This document shows positions 10,196-19,521 of a DNA stretch of 64,000 nucleotides, in pieces (the stretch's first letter is position 1; the number at the start of each line of letters is the position of its first letter). Below the pieces are notes generated by a model. It saw only the letters and a list, made by a program, of their open reading frames with translations, had not been told where the DNA came from and did no database searches. The stretch is from Methylomonas sp. MK1. GTDB taxonomy: Bacteria > Pseudomonadota > Gammaproteobacteria > Methylococcales > Methylomonadaceae. The position numbers were made by a program, and so were the translations under genes. The stretch spans positions 2,480,001 to 2,544,000 of the forward strand of contig NZ_AQOV01000001.1 in assembly GCF_000365425.1 (NCBI RefSeq), in the 5' to 3' direction.

Positions 10196-10962
10196 TGAAT
10201 AGCCGAATCAGACACCAGCCCGAGAAGCAAAGCCTTATCTCATCGGTTGTCGCCCAACGCTGGCTCAGCCAAACTCCAGAATGCGAAAGCAACAGCGAAT
10301 GCTGTCAGTTAGAGCAATCCCGTGCGGAGATTGTCGGATTGGAACGCGCATTGGCGATTAGTCAACAGCAGTTGGCCGATGCCCGCCGACAAATCGAATC
10401 GCTTGCCGCGACACGCAAAACCTTGGAACAGCAGCTGCTGGAAAGTAACGAGAATTACAGACACGCCCTGCATTGCGCACATCACGACGAGTTAACCGGC
10501 TTACCCAATCGCGTTTTGTTGCTAGATAGACTGCAACAAGCCATGGCCCAAGCGGATCGTCAGCAACGGCCGGTCGCACTATTGTTTATCGATCTGGACG
10601 AATTCAAAAACATCAACGACGAACTCGGCCACGCGGCCGGCGACCAATTACTCAAAGAAGTGGCGGGGCGTTTGTCGGCTTGTCTTCGCTGCGGCGACAC
10701 TGCTTGCCGCTACGGCGGCGACGAATTTTTGGTGCTGCTTGGCGAAATCGATGCTGACCGCAGCGTGGCGGCGGTGATAGAAAAAATCCAGTCGCAATTG
10801 GCAGAAGCTTGCAGCATTAATGGCAAAACGGTTGCTATCAGCGCCAGCATAGGCGCGGCCATCTATCACCACGACGGCCAAAGCAGTCTCGACTTACTAA
10901 ACCGAGCCGATAGCGCGATGTACCGGGCGAAAAAACTGAAACTCTCGCAAGAAATTGAATGA
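10195..10962 (+). CDS. Diguanylate cyclase (GGDEF domain) with coiled-coil N-terminus
   Basis: A 255-residue cytoplasmic protein predicted to make cyclic di-GMP from two GTP. Residues about 40-90 form a heptad-rich coiled coil. The GGDEF domain runs from 'HHDELTGLPNRVLLLDRL' to the end, with metal site 'LFIDLDEFKNIND' and an intact 'YGGDEF' active loop. An RxxD inhibitory site ('RCGD') sits exactly five residues before GGDEF, so product inhibition is expected. No sensor domain is present; the coiled coil may control dimerisation. ATG 10195 has a good GGAGGT site; GTG 10192 is possible. Translation appears coupled to the 26-codon ORF before it. Confidence 0.9.
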   Translation: MNSRIRHQPEKQSLISSVVAQRWLSQTPECESNSECCQLEQSRAEIVGLERALAISQQQLADARRQIESLAATRKTLEQQLLESNENYRHALHCAHHDELTGLPNRVLLLDRLQQAMAQADRQQRPVALLFIDLDEFKNINDELGHAAGDQLLKEVAGRLSACLRCGDTACRYGGDEFLVLLGEIDADRSVAAVIEKIQSQLAEACSINGKTVAISASIGAAIYHHDGQSSLDLLNRADSAMYRAKKLKLSQEIE

Positions 10963-10977
10963 CCTCGGAAAATAGGA

Positions 10978-11523
10978 TTAGCGGCGGCTGCTATGCGACG
11001 TTTTATAGCGGCCGACGCTAGCCAGAATTTCCTGCCGCGCATCTTCGATACCGCCCCAACCTTCCACGCAGACCCATTTGCCTTCCTCCAGGTCTTTGTA
11101 GTGTTGGAAAAAGTGGGTGATTTTGGCCAGCTTGTCCGGTTGCAAATCCTTGTAATCGGCAACGTGATTGTAAAACGGTGTCAAGCGCGATACCGGCACC
11201 GCCAGCAGTTTAGGATCAGGGCCGGCTTCGTCTATCATCTTTAGTACCCCTACCGGCCGGCAATTGATCACACAACCGCTTAGCAAAGGTGCCGGAGTGA
11301 TGATCATTACATCCACCGGATCGCCATCCTCGGACAAGGTTTGCGGGATGTAACCGTAATTGCAGGGATATTGCATGGCGGTGCCCATGAAGCGGTCCAC
11401 TGTTAGAGCGCCGGTATGTTTATCCACCTCGTATTTGACCGGATCGCTGAAGGCGGGAATCTCGACCACCACATTTATTTCAAACGGAATATTGCCACCA
11501 GCAGCAACTTGCATGAATGACAT
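10978..11523 (-). CDS. ppa: Inorganic pyrophosphatase (family I)
   Basis: Hydrolyses pyrophosphate to phosphate, pulling biosynthetic reactions forward. At 181 residues it has the soluble family I length. The signature 'DGDPVDVMI' with its metal-binding aspartates, 'NYGYIPQT' upstream and '[13 protein letters not shown]' later are clear. It is single, converging on the GGDEF gene and divergent to the DUF2797 gene. Confidence 0.96.
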   Translation of the reverse strand: MSFMQVAAGGNIPFEINVVVEIPAFSDPVKYEVDKHTGALTVDRFMGTAMQYPCNYGYIPQTLSEDGDPVDVMIITPAPLLSGCVINCRPVGVLKMIDEAGPDPKLLAVPVSRLTPFYNHVADYKDLQPDKLAKITHFFQHYKDLEEGKWVCVEGWGGIEDARQEILASVGRYKTSHSSRR

Positions 11524-11595
11524 CGAATCCTCTTTGAGTACGCTGGAAACGCTGTCATTATAGCCGCCGTTATTAAGCTATCGGGATTAAATCAA

Positions 11596-12411
11596 GTGTT
11601 AGGCAGTCTGCAAAAAATGACCAGCGCGTTGGCCGAGCCAGTGCAATACCGCTTGCCGGTCGGCGCACAAGCAATCGAATTGAACCCGCTGCTGGGCAAA
11701 CAACTGTCGTTACGCTACACCGGCCAGATTTTTTGCGTCCATTGCGCGAAAAAAACCAATAAAAGCTTCAATCAAGGCTACTGCTACCCCTGTTTCATCA
11801 AGCTGGCGCAATGCGATATGTGCATCATGAAACCGGAAACCTGCCACTACGCTGCCGGTACTTGCCGCGAACCCAGTTGGGGCGAGGAGTTTTGCTTTCA
11901 ACCGCATATTGTTTATCTGGCGAACTCTTCCGGAATTAAGGTCGGCATCACCCGCCAATCGCAAACCCCAACCCGCTGGATCGATCAAGGCGCGGTGCAA
12001 GCCTTACCCATTTTTAAGGTCGTTTCCCGCCATCTGTCGGGTTTGATCGAAGTCACCTTGGCGCAACATGTCAGCGATAAAACCAGCTGGCAACAAATGT
12101 TGAAGAACAACACCGTGCCCTTGGATCTGGCTGTAATCCGCGATCAATTGCTGAAAGAATGCGCGGATCAGTTGCAAGGCATCGCCGCGCAATTTCCCGA
12201 CAGCCCGCCGCAATTGCTCAGCGATGCCGAATCCCTGACGCTGGACTATCCGGTGCAGCAATACCCTAGCAAGGTAAAATCGTTTAATTTTGACAAAGAA
12301 CCGCTGGTGTCCGGCATCTTGGAAGGCATCAAAGGCCAGTATTTGATCTTCGACAACGGCGTGATCAATATCCGCAAATTTGCCGGCTACGAAGTAGAAG
12401 TGTCGTTATGA
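11596..12411 (+). CDS. DUF2797 family protein
   Basis: A 271-residue cytoplasmic protein. Residues about 45-100 are packed with cysteines and histidines ('CVHCAKK', 'GYCYPC', 'CDMCIMKPETCHY', 'GTCREPSWGEEFC'), which should bind zinc. After that comes the family segment 'YLANSSGIKVGITR...PTRWIDQGA'. Its function is unknown; the central segment resembles GIY-YIG-like folds, but I see no clear catalytic set. Start GTG 11596 is used; ATG 11617 would remove seven residues. Its end overlaps the convergent alr by six bases. Confidence 0.8.
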   Translation: MLGSLQKMTSALAEPVQYRLPVGAQAIELNPLLGKQLSLRYTGQIFCVHCAKKTNKSFNQGYCYPCFIKLAQCDMCIMKPETCHYAAGTCREPSWGEEFCFQPHIVYLANSSGIKVGITRQSQTPTRWIDQGAVQALPIFKVVSRHLSGLIEVTLAQHVSDKTSWQQMLKNNTVPLDLAVIRDQLLKECADQLQGIAAQFPDSPPQLLSDAESLTLDYPVQQYPSKVKSFNFDKEPLVSGILEGIKGQYLIFDNGVINIRKFAGYEVEVSL

Positions 12412-13524
12412 GACAGATAAACCTTGCTCAATTACTTGCACCCGTTGGGTAATCCCGCAGAGCAAGGTATAAGGAATAGTGTCGGCATGGCGGGCGATTT
12501 CCTCGACCGGCAGTCCATCGCCCCACAAAGTGACGGGGTCGCCGGGTTGCGCATCCCGCTGACTATTCAAATCCACGGTAATCATATCCATAGACACTCT
12601 GCCGATCAGCGACATCCGCCTACCATTAACCAGTACCGGCGCGCCGCTTTTGGTGTGGCGATGATAGCCATCGCCGTAGCCGATGGAAACCACCCCCAAG
12701 CGCGTCGCGACCTGGCATTGCCAGGTGCTGCTGTAACCCACCGTTTCCCCGACCGCCACATCCTTTACCGCAATCAACCTTGAATGCAGACTCATCACCG
12801 GTTTTAACCCAAAATCCGCACCGGTCTTGCCGGCAAACGGCGAGCAGCCATATAACATCAGCCCTGGCCTCACCCAATCGCTAGCTCTATCCTGAGTTGA
12901 ACCGAAACGGACGTTGGGCCAACCGATAATCCCGGCAGAATTAGCGATGCTGCATTCGCCGGGATAGTCTTTTACCGCGTCGTTGAACAAATCGATTTGC
13001 CGGCGGGTTTTGTCGTCCAGCAAGTCGTCTGCGTTGGCAAAATGGGTGATCAGATTGATCGGTTGCTCGACTAGCGCGCAGCCCAATAACTGCTGATAAG
13101 CAGCGCTGAAGTCCGCGCCCTTAAAACCCAGGCGGTTCATGCCGGTGTCCATTTTCAGCCAGACGGCAAGCTTGCCTTCGGAGTCGGCTTGCTGTTGCAA
13201 AATAGCGATTTGCTGGGGAGTGTGGATCACCGCCGCCAATTGATACTTCAACAACTGCAACAACTCATCGACGCAGACAAAGCCTTGCAACACGGTGATG
13301 GCTTGTTTAAATCCGGCTTGCCGCAGCCTGACGCCCTCGTCCACCCTGGCGACGGCAAAGCCGTCCGCCAAGTCCAAAGCGGTGGCTACCCGCGTCATGC
13401 CGTGGCCGTAGCCGTTGGCCTTGATCACCGCCATGATTTTTTTGTCCGGCGCGTAACGCTTCACTTGCGCCAAATTGTGGCGCACGGCGTCCAAATCCAG
13501 ATGCACAAAAGCCGCAGGCGTCAT
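12406..13524 (-). CDS. alr: Alanine racemase, biosynthetic type
   Basis: A PLP enzyme making D-alanine for peptidoglycan. The PLP lysine lies in 'MAVIKANGYGHGM' (residues about 30-42) and the second catalytic tyrosine in 'GYGDGYHRH'. At 372 residues it has the usual length. Its start overlaps the dnaB stop by four bases (ATGA type), and the order dnaB-alr is the common gammaproteobacterial arrangement. Confidence 0.96.
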   Translation of the reverse strand: MTPAAFVHLDLDAVRHNLAQVKRYAPDKKIMAVIKANGYGHGMTRVATALDLADGFAVARVDEGVRLRQAGFKQAITVLQGFVCVDELLQLLKYQLAAVIHTPQQIAILQQQADSEGKLAVWLKMDTGMNRLGFKGADFSAAYQQLLGCALVEQPINLITHFANADDLLDDKTRRQIDLFNDAVKDYPGECSIANSAGIIGWPNVRFGSTQDRASDWVRPGLMLYGCSPFAGKTGADFGLKPVMSLHSRLIAVKDVAVGETVGYSSTWQCQVATRLGVVSIGYGDGYHRHTKSGAPVLVNGRRMSLIGRVSMDMITVDLNSQRDAQPGDPVTLWGDGLPVEEIARHADTIPYTLLCGITQRVQVIEQGLSVS

Positions 13525-14915
13525 TCATAATCCTCGGGGCCGTTATAGACGCCGGCAAAGTTTTCGAAGCGGGTGTATTGGCCCAGGAAAGTCAGCCGCA
13601 CCGTCCCCAAAGGGCCGTTCCGCTGCTTGCCGATAATCACCTCGGCGATGCCTTTGTCCGGGCTGTCTTCGTGATAGACCTCGTCCCTATAGACGAAGAT
13701 GATCAAATCGGCGTCCTGCTCGATCGCGCCGGACTCACGCAGATCGGACATCACCGGCCGCTTGTTGGGGCGTTGCTCCAGATTACGATTGAGCTGAGAC
13801 AGTGCAATCACCGGTACATTGAGCTCTTTGGCCAGCGCCTTCAAGCCGCGGGAAATATCAGAAATCTGTTGCACCCGGTTATCGCCGCTGGCCGGCGATT
13901 GCATCAACTGCAAATAATCCAGCACGATCAAGCCCAGCTGACCGTGTTCGCGGGTCAAACGGCGGGCGCGCGAACGCACTTCGGTCGGCGTCAAGGCTGG
14001 CGTGTCGTCGATAAACATCTTGGTTTCCGCGAGCAGGTTGATCGCTGAGGTCAGGCGCGGCCAATCGTCGTCGTCCAATTTGCCGGTACGGACTTTGTGC
14101 TGGTCAATGCGGCCCAGCGACGACATCATCCGCATCGCCAATGATTCGCCCGGCATCTCCATACTGAATACCGCGACCGGCATGCCGCTTTTCAGCGCGA
14201 CGTTTTCAGCCATATTCATCGCGATAGTGGTTTTACCCATCGACGGTCGGCCGGCGACAATGATCAAATCGGCGGGCTGCAAACCCGAGGTTTTTTCGTC
14301 CAGATCGGTGAAGCCGGTGCTGGCGCCGGTGATGTCGCCATCGAGTTCGTAGAGGGTTTCGATTTTATCCACGGCTTTGGCCAGCAAGGATTTGATCGAG
14401 CTAAACCCACCCTGCCCGCGCTGCCGCTGCTCGGCGATTTCGAATACCTTGCGTTCCGCATTTTCGAGCAAATCGGCGGTCTCGCGGCCTTCGGTGGTAA
14501 ATGCCGAATCGGAAATTTCGGTACCGACATGGATTAGTTGCCGTAAAACCGAGCGATCACGGACGATGTTGGCGTAGGCCACGATATTCGCAGCGCTGGG
14601 CGTATCTCGCGCCAGCATACTTAAATAAGCCAAACCGCCCACATCTTGCAACTCACCGGTAGTTTCCAGCACCTCTGACAAGGTCACCACGTCGAACGGA
14701 TCTTGCTTCTCTGCCAACTGGGCTATAGCACGGAAAATCAATCGATGATCACGGCGATAAAAGTCTGTCTCCACCACTTTGTCGGCGACCGAATCCCAGG
14801 TTTGGTTATCCAGCATCAAGCCGCCCAGCACCGACTGCTCGGCCTGAATGGAATGCGGCGGTACTTTTAGGGATTCGACGGCTTGGTCGGGGGTGAAATA
14901 GTAGTCTTCGGACAT
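13521..14915 (-). CDS. dnaB: Replicative DNA helicase
   Basis: A hexameric 5'-3' helicase of the replication fork. The N-terminal primase-interaction domain starts at 'VPPHSIQAEQSVLGGLM'. The RecA-like C-terminal domain has Walker A 'AGRPSMGKTT', Walker B 'LIVLDYLQLM' and the 'SDLRESGAIEQDAD' loop. No intein is present. I took ATG 14915 (464 aa); a TTG at 14933 would add six residues. On the minus strand a TATAAT at 14947-14952 lies about 32 bases upstream of this ATG and could be its -10 box. Confidence 0.96.
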   Translation of the reverse strand: MSEDYYFTPDQAVESLKVPPHSIQAEQSVLGGLMLDNQTWDSVADKVVETDFYRRDHRLIFRAIAQLAEKQDPFDVVTLSEVLETTGELQDVGGLAYLSMLARDTPSAANIVAYANIVRDRSVLRQLIHVGTEISDSAFTTEGRETADLLENAERKVFEIAEQRQRGQGGFSSIKSLLAKAVDKIETLYELDGDITGASTGFTDLDEKTSGLQPADLIIVAGRPSMGKTTIAMNMAENVALKSGMPVAVFSMEMPGESLAMRMMSSLGRIDQHKVRTGKLDDDDWPRLTSAINLLAETKMFIDDTPALTPTEVRSRARRLTREHGQLGLIVLDYLQLMQSPASGDNRVQQISDISRGLKALAKELNVPVIALSQLNRNLEQRPNKRPVMSDLRESGAIEQDADLIIFVYRDEVYHEDSPDKGIAEVIIGKQRNGPLGTVRLTFLGQYTRFENFAGVYNGPEDYE

Positions 14916-15261
14916 GGCGAACAGCGGTTGCAAACAATAGCGGCGGATTATACCCGGCTATGCGGTAATCGCGGCAGCGTCGATTTCTTTACCGAATGCC
15001 GGTAAACCAGACAAATCAACTCTACATGTCATCAAGCCACAGAATTAACTCACTAGTTATCGATTGCCTAATTACCTTATATTTCGTACCATAAATTTTG
15101 GCGTCTATCCTGGCTTTTATCGGCTTGTTGCCGGCCATGACGCTTCGCTCCATCCTCTTTTCTTAAAATAATTCTAACTATCCGCCTGCCCTACCCGGCT
15201 AACCGACACCATAAACGGGTTGCGGCAAATTGTATTTCTTGACTCCCTAAAGGAGGTTTCT
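14916..15261. other. Divergent intergenic region dnaB / LamG-like gene
   Basis: 346 bases without a gene. It contains the TATAAT -10 candidate for dnaB (minus strand, 14947-14952) and, on the plus strand, a strong Shine-Dalgarno AAAGGAGGT (15248-15256) for the next gene. I see no RNA gene or repeat. Confidence 0.5.
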
Positions 15262-16425
15262 ATGAACGGAATTAAACGCAAAACCCTATCTGCCACTGCA
15301 TGCTTGCTGGCTTTGTCGACACCTGCCGCCAGCCAAGCTGAAACCGGGAATCTAGTGTTGTGGAACAAATTGGGCAGTGATGCTGAGATTGCGAATAGCG
15401 AAGTGGGGCCTGGAGGCCAAAAAACAGCTGGGCATTTCGCACCAGGCCCTTTTGCTAATTTTGGTCAGTCTTTTGTGAATGACGTTGGGAACTCAAACGA
15501 GTTTGCCCTAACTTTTCCTGCCACATCCGTTGTGTCAAAAAGTAAGGGAACAATAGAATTCTGGGCAAAACTCAGTAATTTCCCAAGTAATTTTTTTGAT
15601 GCAGTGACTATGATTTTTTACGTGCCACCACCTAATTTTCCGATATTTCACTGGAGAATTGGTTTTGGGTCTAATAACGGTTGCGGCGGCTTCGGTTTTT
15701 ACGGGACAGTGGGGGTTGCGACTGACGGCTATTGTAATGGGTTAGTCGACACTGCAACCCAATCCGGAACATTAGATAGCATTCTTGGTAACCGTTCAGC
15801 CTGGCACCATTATGCGATGGTATGGAATGAAACAGGTATTGCGCAATTTGGTGGACGTAAGCTTTATCTTTATCTTGATGGAAACCTTGTCACAACACAG
15901 CGCTACCATGATGCCTCGCCATGGGGTGCCATACCTGATGGCTCACGCCTTGCTCTCGCCTACTTTTACAATATCTCAGGCGCGAGTGTTGCGATTGACA
16001 ATTTAATTATTTGGGACGATGTTAAAACTGATTTTTCTGACCGGTTCATAGAAAACCCAGTGGTTTGTGGAGTAGGTGAACTTCCTGAGTTGTTTGCATC
16101 TATAACCGCTAAATCGGGTACTCAAATAGAACGCCGATGGACTATCACCCTATCAAACAAGAGCGGATGTATCGCCGAGAATACCCAGATCGACGGCTTA
16201 ACCCTTGCACAAACCTCCGGAGCCACTTGTACCCCAGTCATTACAAGTCCCTTATCTTTTCCGTTAGGCGTCGGCAACATCCAGGCAGGGGCTAAAGTGA
16301 GCGGCACCACCACAATCAATTTTAGCGGCTGCCCAAATAGCGCCAGATTTAAAGCTGTCATCCCCTTTAGCAGCAATAACGGCGAAGTAACCGGATCAAA
16401 AACCTTGACCAACCAATTCCGCTAG
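15262..16425 (+). CDS. Secreted LamG/concanavalin-like protein
   Basis: A 387-residue exported protein. ATG 15262 follows AAAGGAGGT and gives a signal peptide cut near 'ASQAET'. Residues about 30-250 look like a LamG/ConA-like jelly roll: 'GTIEFWAKLS', 'WHHYAMVWNETG', 'KLYLYLDG', 'IDNLIIWD'. Such domains often bind glycans. The last ~110 residues form a second beta-rich domain with paired cysteines and no PEP-CTERM tail. It is followed after 22 bases by a PEP-CTERM gene, so the two may be co-expressed surface proteins. The central part is less G+C-rich than its neighbours. Confidence 0.7.
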   Translation: MNGIKRKTLSATACLLALSTPAASQAETGNLVLWNKLGSDAEIANSEVGPGGQKTAGHFAPGPFANFGQSFVNDVGNSNEFALTFPATSVVSKSKGTIEFWAKLSNFPSNFFDAVTMIFYVPPPNFPIFHWRIGFGSNNGCGGFGFYGTVGVATDGYCNGLVDTATQSGTLDSILGNRSAWHHYAMVWNETGIAQFGGRKLYLYLDGNLVTTQRYHDASPWGAIPDGSRLALAYFYNISGASVAIDNLIIWDDVKTDFSDRFIENPVVCGVGELPELFASITAKSGTQIERRWTITLSNKSGCIAENTQIDGLTLAQTSGATCTPVITSPLSFPLGVGNIQAGAKVSGTTTINFSGCPNSARFKAVIPFSSNNGEVTGSKTLTNQFR

Positions 16426-16447
16426 ACCTTATTAAGGAGATATTCTC

Positions 16448-17011
16448 ATGATCAAACAACTTATCCTGTTAGCCAGTTTGCTGTTTATTCTTCCCTCTAG
16501 CCAAGCCGCAACCTCCTTACAATTAGAGCCGACAAACGGCTTAATCGAAGGCGTTGCAGGCGATACCGTGGGCTGGGGCTTCCTGCTCACCAACACGCAA
16601 AACTACCTAGTCGTGACCGGTGCGGAATTTCAGTCCTCAACCTCCTCAGGCGTATTCACGGACTTTATCAGCGCACCCGACAATTTCTTCGTTGTAGGAC
16701 CGGGCTTTGGCGCCAGCACCGTCTGGGGACAAACGTTCGATGCCGCCAGCCAAACCGGCATCGGTAGTTTTAGAATTGCCGACAACGCCGCGCAAGGCAC
16801 TGTGTTCGGCCAAATTGTACTGACTTACGATTTATTCGCCCGCAGCCCGTTTAATCCCTTGTTCGATCCGGACACCGACACCCTGTCCAACGGTAATTTA
16901 TTAACCGCAAATGCCTCGATCAAAATCAATACCGTGCCGTTACCTGAGGCCGCCTGGTTGTTTGGCGCGGCATTGGCGGGATTGGGATTTGTCGGACCAC
17001 GCCGCATCTGA
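16448..17011 (+). CDS. PEP-CTERM sorting domain protein, cohesin-like body
   Basis: A 187-residue exported protein with a signal peptide ending near 'SSQAAT'. The body resembles the small beta-sandwich of many PEP-CTERM proteins ('VAGDTVGWGFLLTN', 'GQIVLTYDLF'). The tail 'VPLPEAAWLFGAALAGLGF' plus a basic end 'GPRRI' is a canonical PEP-CTERM variant. AAGGAGA lies seven bases before the start. It follows the LamG-like gene and ends at a strong terminator. Confidence 0.85.
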   Translation: MIKQLILLASLLFILPSSQAATSLQLEPTNGLIEGVAGDTVGWGFLLTNTQNYLVVTGAEFQSSTSSGVFTDFISAPDNFFVVGPGFGASTVWGQTFDAASQTGIGSFRIADNAAQGTVFGQIVLTYDLFARSPFNPLFDPDTDTLSNGNLLTANASIKINTVPLPEAAWLFGAALAGLGFVGPRRI

Positions 17012-17030
17012 AATACGAGGACTCAAGATA

Positions 17031-17061
17031 AACACCGCCTGCAAAATTGAGGCGGTGTTTT
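17031..17061 (+). terminator. Rho-independent terminator
   Basis: AACACCGCC (17031-17039) and GGCGGTGTT (17051-17059) form a perfect 9-pair stem that runs into a short T-run. It closes the 15262-17011 operon. Confidence 0.85.
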
Positions 17062-17315
17062 CGCAAAATATTCTCCACAGCAAGGCAATCGGGAGCATTC
17101 ATTAAATGCTTGTGCTTAAGACGCACCCATACAAGTTCTGCAACCATTCGAATTCACCGCAGCATCTTTAAGCAAATGAGCGAGCAATTCGCTCTTTTGA
17201 TGCCGCTATTCAGCTCTGTTAGGTTTTCATCCCGCTCAACAGCGGACTCGGGAGGGCAGTAATCCATACAGACCTAAGCGTTCTCGCCAATCCAATCGCT
17301 CCGTCCAAACCGTCC

Positions 17316-17337
17316 GCCATGACAAAATTGTCATGGC
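17316..17337. promoter_or_regulatory. Perfect 10+10 dyad upstream of PEP-CTERM gene
   Basis: GCCATGACAA (17316-17325), spacer AA, TTGTCATGGC (17328-17337). Outer arms GTCCG (17312-17316) and CGGAC (17343-17347) extend it. It lies about 130 bases before the start at 17465, where an activator or repressor site would be expected. Confidence 0.5.
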
Positions 17338-17464
17338 ACGAACGGACAATTAAACACAGTTACATACCTGGATACACTGATCACCAGCTGATTTGCCGCA
17401 CACATCCTGTTCTGCGTCCAATCGCCTCCGATAAATTTCCATTCATTACTTCTGAGTACTTGCC

Positions 17465-18142
17465 ATGAAAACGCTATTGACTGCTTCCATCCTATTATCT
17501 TCGGCCCTGCTCACTTCCTCCGCCTTTGCGTCCAATGGGTTTGAACATGAACACGACAACGATTCCAGACACGGTGGCTGCGGCAACCAAGCGTCTTGCG
17601 ATTTAGAAAAATTGAGTCTGACTTTATCCGGCGGCAGCAACGGCACGCTAATTTCGAAAGCAGATAGCGATACCAGCAATAATAGCTACACCCTTAACTT
17701 CGACTATCAACTGGACACCACCTTTATCAATAACGCTCTACTGAAAATATGGTTGCGTGATGACTCAACATCGGCGGACGATTCCAACTCAAATGGCCTG
17801 ATAAAAGATAGAAACGAATACGCCCGTATTACATCGATTAACGGCTCCAACGTTTCCACAAGCTGGACCGAAGTCGATGGCTACAAACAATATATTAGTT
17901 TGGATGTTAGCGATTTTCTTTCCAAAACCGGCTTCGCCTCATTGACGGCCGTATTGGGCGTGAAGGATTCTGGTAGCAAAGATTATTTTTTCAAAGCGGC
18001 AGAGCTCTATGTTGAATATTGCCTAGACAACAATGGCGGTGGTCCAATTACCTCGGTACCGGTTCCTGCCGCAGCCTGGCTGATGGGTTCCGGCTTACTC
18101 GGTTTGATGGGCTTTAATACCAGAAAACAACGCCAAGCGTAA
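17465..18142 (+). CDS. PEP-CTERM sorting domain protein
   Basis: A 225-residue protein with a signal peptide cut near 'SAFASN', a His/Asp-rich and Cys-containing start of the mature part ('HEHDNDSRHGGCG'), and a Ser/Asn/Asp-rich beta body. The C-terminal tail 'VPVPAAAWLMGSGLLGLMG' followed by 'RKQRQA' is a textbook PEP-CTERM signal of the VPxPAAAWL type. It should be processed by an exosortase encoded elsewhere. The body has no recognisable enzymatic motif. It is a single gene with its own terminator. Confidence 0.88.
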   Translation: MKTLLTASILLSSALLTSSAFASNGFEHEHDNDSRHGGCGNQASCDLEKLSLTLSGGSNGTLISKADSDTSNNSYTLNFDYQLDTTFINNALLKIWLRDDSTSADDSNSNGLIKDRNEYARITSINGSNVSTSWTEVDGYKQYISLDVSDFLSKTGFASLTAVLGVKDSGSKDYFFKAAELYVEYCLDNNGGGPITSVPVPAAAWLMGSGLLGLMGFNTRKQRQA

Positions 18143-18166
18143 TCAGCGGTTTAGTTCGCTGTCGCT

Positions 18167-18210
18167 AAAAGCCGGAGGCGTGTATTGATGCCTTCGGCTT
18201 TTGTGTTTTC
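18167..18210 (+). terminator. Rho-independent terminator
   Basis: AAAAGCCGGAGGC (18167-18179) pairs with GCCTTCGGCTTTT (18190-18202) with one mismatch, followed by a T-rich stretch. It ends the PEP-CTERM gene. Confidence 0.8.
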
Positions 18211-18294
18211 GGCTGCGAGCGAATATTTTTACAAGGCCCAGACCTATATGTCGCGGACAAGCACAGTGCTTTGGCGGCCGGTTTAAGCCATTGA

Positions 18295-19521
18295 TCAATT
18301 GCCTTGCGCCAGTTCGTAATAAACGTCCGCATTCTCGATCAACTTAGCAACCACCTCGCCATCCAATACGCCTTCAGCCACGCGTTGCCGCAGATGCTCG
18401 ATAATGTCCGCCAATAACATACCCTCGCGATAGGGGCGGGACTGCGCCAAGGCCTGAAAAATATCAGCGACGCTGATAATCCGACACTCCAACTCCAAAG
18501 ACTTGCCGATAGTCTTGAACGGATAGCCTTCGCCACGCAGATTTTCGTGGTGCAAGCCAGCCCATTGCGGAATCTTAGAGTCGGTAAATACCCGCTGCAA
18601 AATTCGGTAAGTATCGTAACTGTGCCGCTGCATGCAGGCCCGTTCTTCAGGGGTCAGGCTACCCGGTTTGTCGATGATGTCTTCGGAAACCCGCAATTTG
18701 CCAAGATCGTGCAATAAACCAGCAATTTCCACCTGCTCCAGATCGCAACCAGTCACCCCCAAATCCAATGCCAATTGCCTGGAGATTTGCGCAACCCGTT
18801 CAGAATGCTGCTCGGTGTACGGGCTTTTCGCATCCACCACTCGCGAAAATAGCCGCGCCATTTCCCGCAGCGAAGGATAAGCCAAGTCTACCGTCGGCAA
18901 GTCGCGCCCCAATTCGCGTAAATCCTCATCCAAATAATCCGGATCCATCGCCAGCCAAAACGCCTGGCTTTTCGCCAGTTCCGCAAACGCAGCCAACAGC
19001 TCAGGCGCAAACAGCGATCCCGAATAGCTCAGTAATCGCTCCATTATTTTGGGCGCGGCCACCAGAATTTGTTCGCTGGCCAAATACGGGACTTGCAACA
19101 CATCAATCCGATCAGCCAGAAACAACAGATTGGCACGCAACCGCACCCGAGGCGCCAGCGGCAACTCAACTAATTGCTCCCAGCGCGTGTGATGGTAGCG
19201 AATCTCCTCTGCCAGATAGGCCAGCGGTGGGCAGGCTTGTAAGTATTCCGCGCCGCGTAAGCAATGCGCCTCGGCGCCGTCCCACTCCAACGATTCGGTC
19301 AAATGCCTATGCTCGCGAACCTTCGCCACCCCGCAATCGTGCAGCATGCCGGCATATAAAATGCTCAATCTATCGACAGCTGACCAATCGAGCTTACCGG
19401 CAATATGCCAAGCCATCATCGCGACCCGCTTGCCGTGTTTCACTTCGTCGATACCGACTAAATCCAGCGCACAACTCAGGGAGATGATGGAGCGGTGCAA
19501 ATCGATATGTTGACTATCCAT
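18295..19521 (-). CDS. HD-GYP domain cyclic-di-GMP phosphodiesterase
   Basis: A 408-residue cytoplasmic protein with two HD-type domains. The first (about 1-180) keeps 'HGKRVAMMAWHIA' and 'LHDCGVAKV' and 'RYHHTRWEQ' but lacks a GYP signature. The second (about 215-400) is a complete HD-GYP: 'HSERVAQIS', 'LLHDLGKLRV', 'HHENLRGEGYPF', 'ISVADIFQALAQSRPYR'. HD-GYP enzymes hydrolyse cyclic di-GMP. Here the first HD domain may be a degenerate regulatory copy. With the GGDEF protein at 10195 and the PilZ protein at 62974 it makes three c-di-GMP genes in the window. Confidence 0.85.
   Translation of the reverse strand: MDSQHIDLHRSIISLSCALDLVGIDEVKHGKRVAMMAWHIAGKLDWSAVDRLSILYAGMLHDCGVAKVREHRHLTESLEWDGAEAHCLRGAEYLQACPPLAYLAEEIRYHHTRWEQLVELPLAPRVRLRANLLFLADRIDVLQVPYLASEQILVAAPKIMERLLSYSGSLFAPELLAAFAELAKSQAFWLAMDPDYLDEDLRELGRDLPTVDLAYPSLREMARLFSRVVDAKSPYTEQHSERVAQISRQLALDLGVTGCDLEQVEIAGLLHDLGKLRVSEDIIDKPGSLTPEERACMQRHSYDTYRILQRVFTDSKIPQWAGLHHENLRGEGYPFKTIGKSLELECRIISVADIFQALAQSRPYREGMLLADIIEHLRQRVAEGVLDGEVVAKLIENADVYYELAQGN

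Larger units (their letters stand above)
17012..17464. other. 453-base intergenic region between two PEP-CTERM genes
   Basis: It contains the terminator at 17031 and the dyad at 17316. Apart from these I see no gene, no RNA and no clear promoter boxes. Confidence 0.4.

Noticed and set aside
15119..15136. GG-N10-GC at 15122-15135 as a sigma-54 promoter for the LamG-like gene
   Set aside because: Spacing fits but the -24 and -12 words are poor (CGGCTT, CCGGC), so chance is likely.
17334..17348. TGGCACG as a sigma-54 -24 box before the PEP-CTERM gene at 17465
   Set aside because: The position of -12 reads GACAA instead of TTGCA; spacing rule not met.
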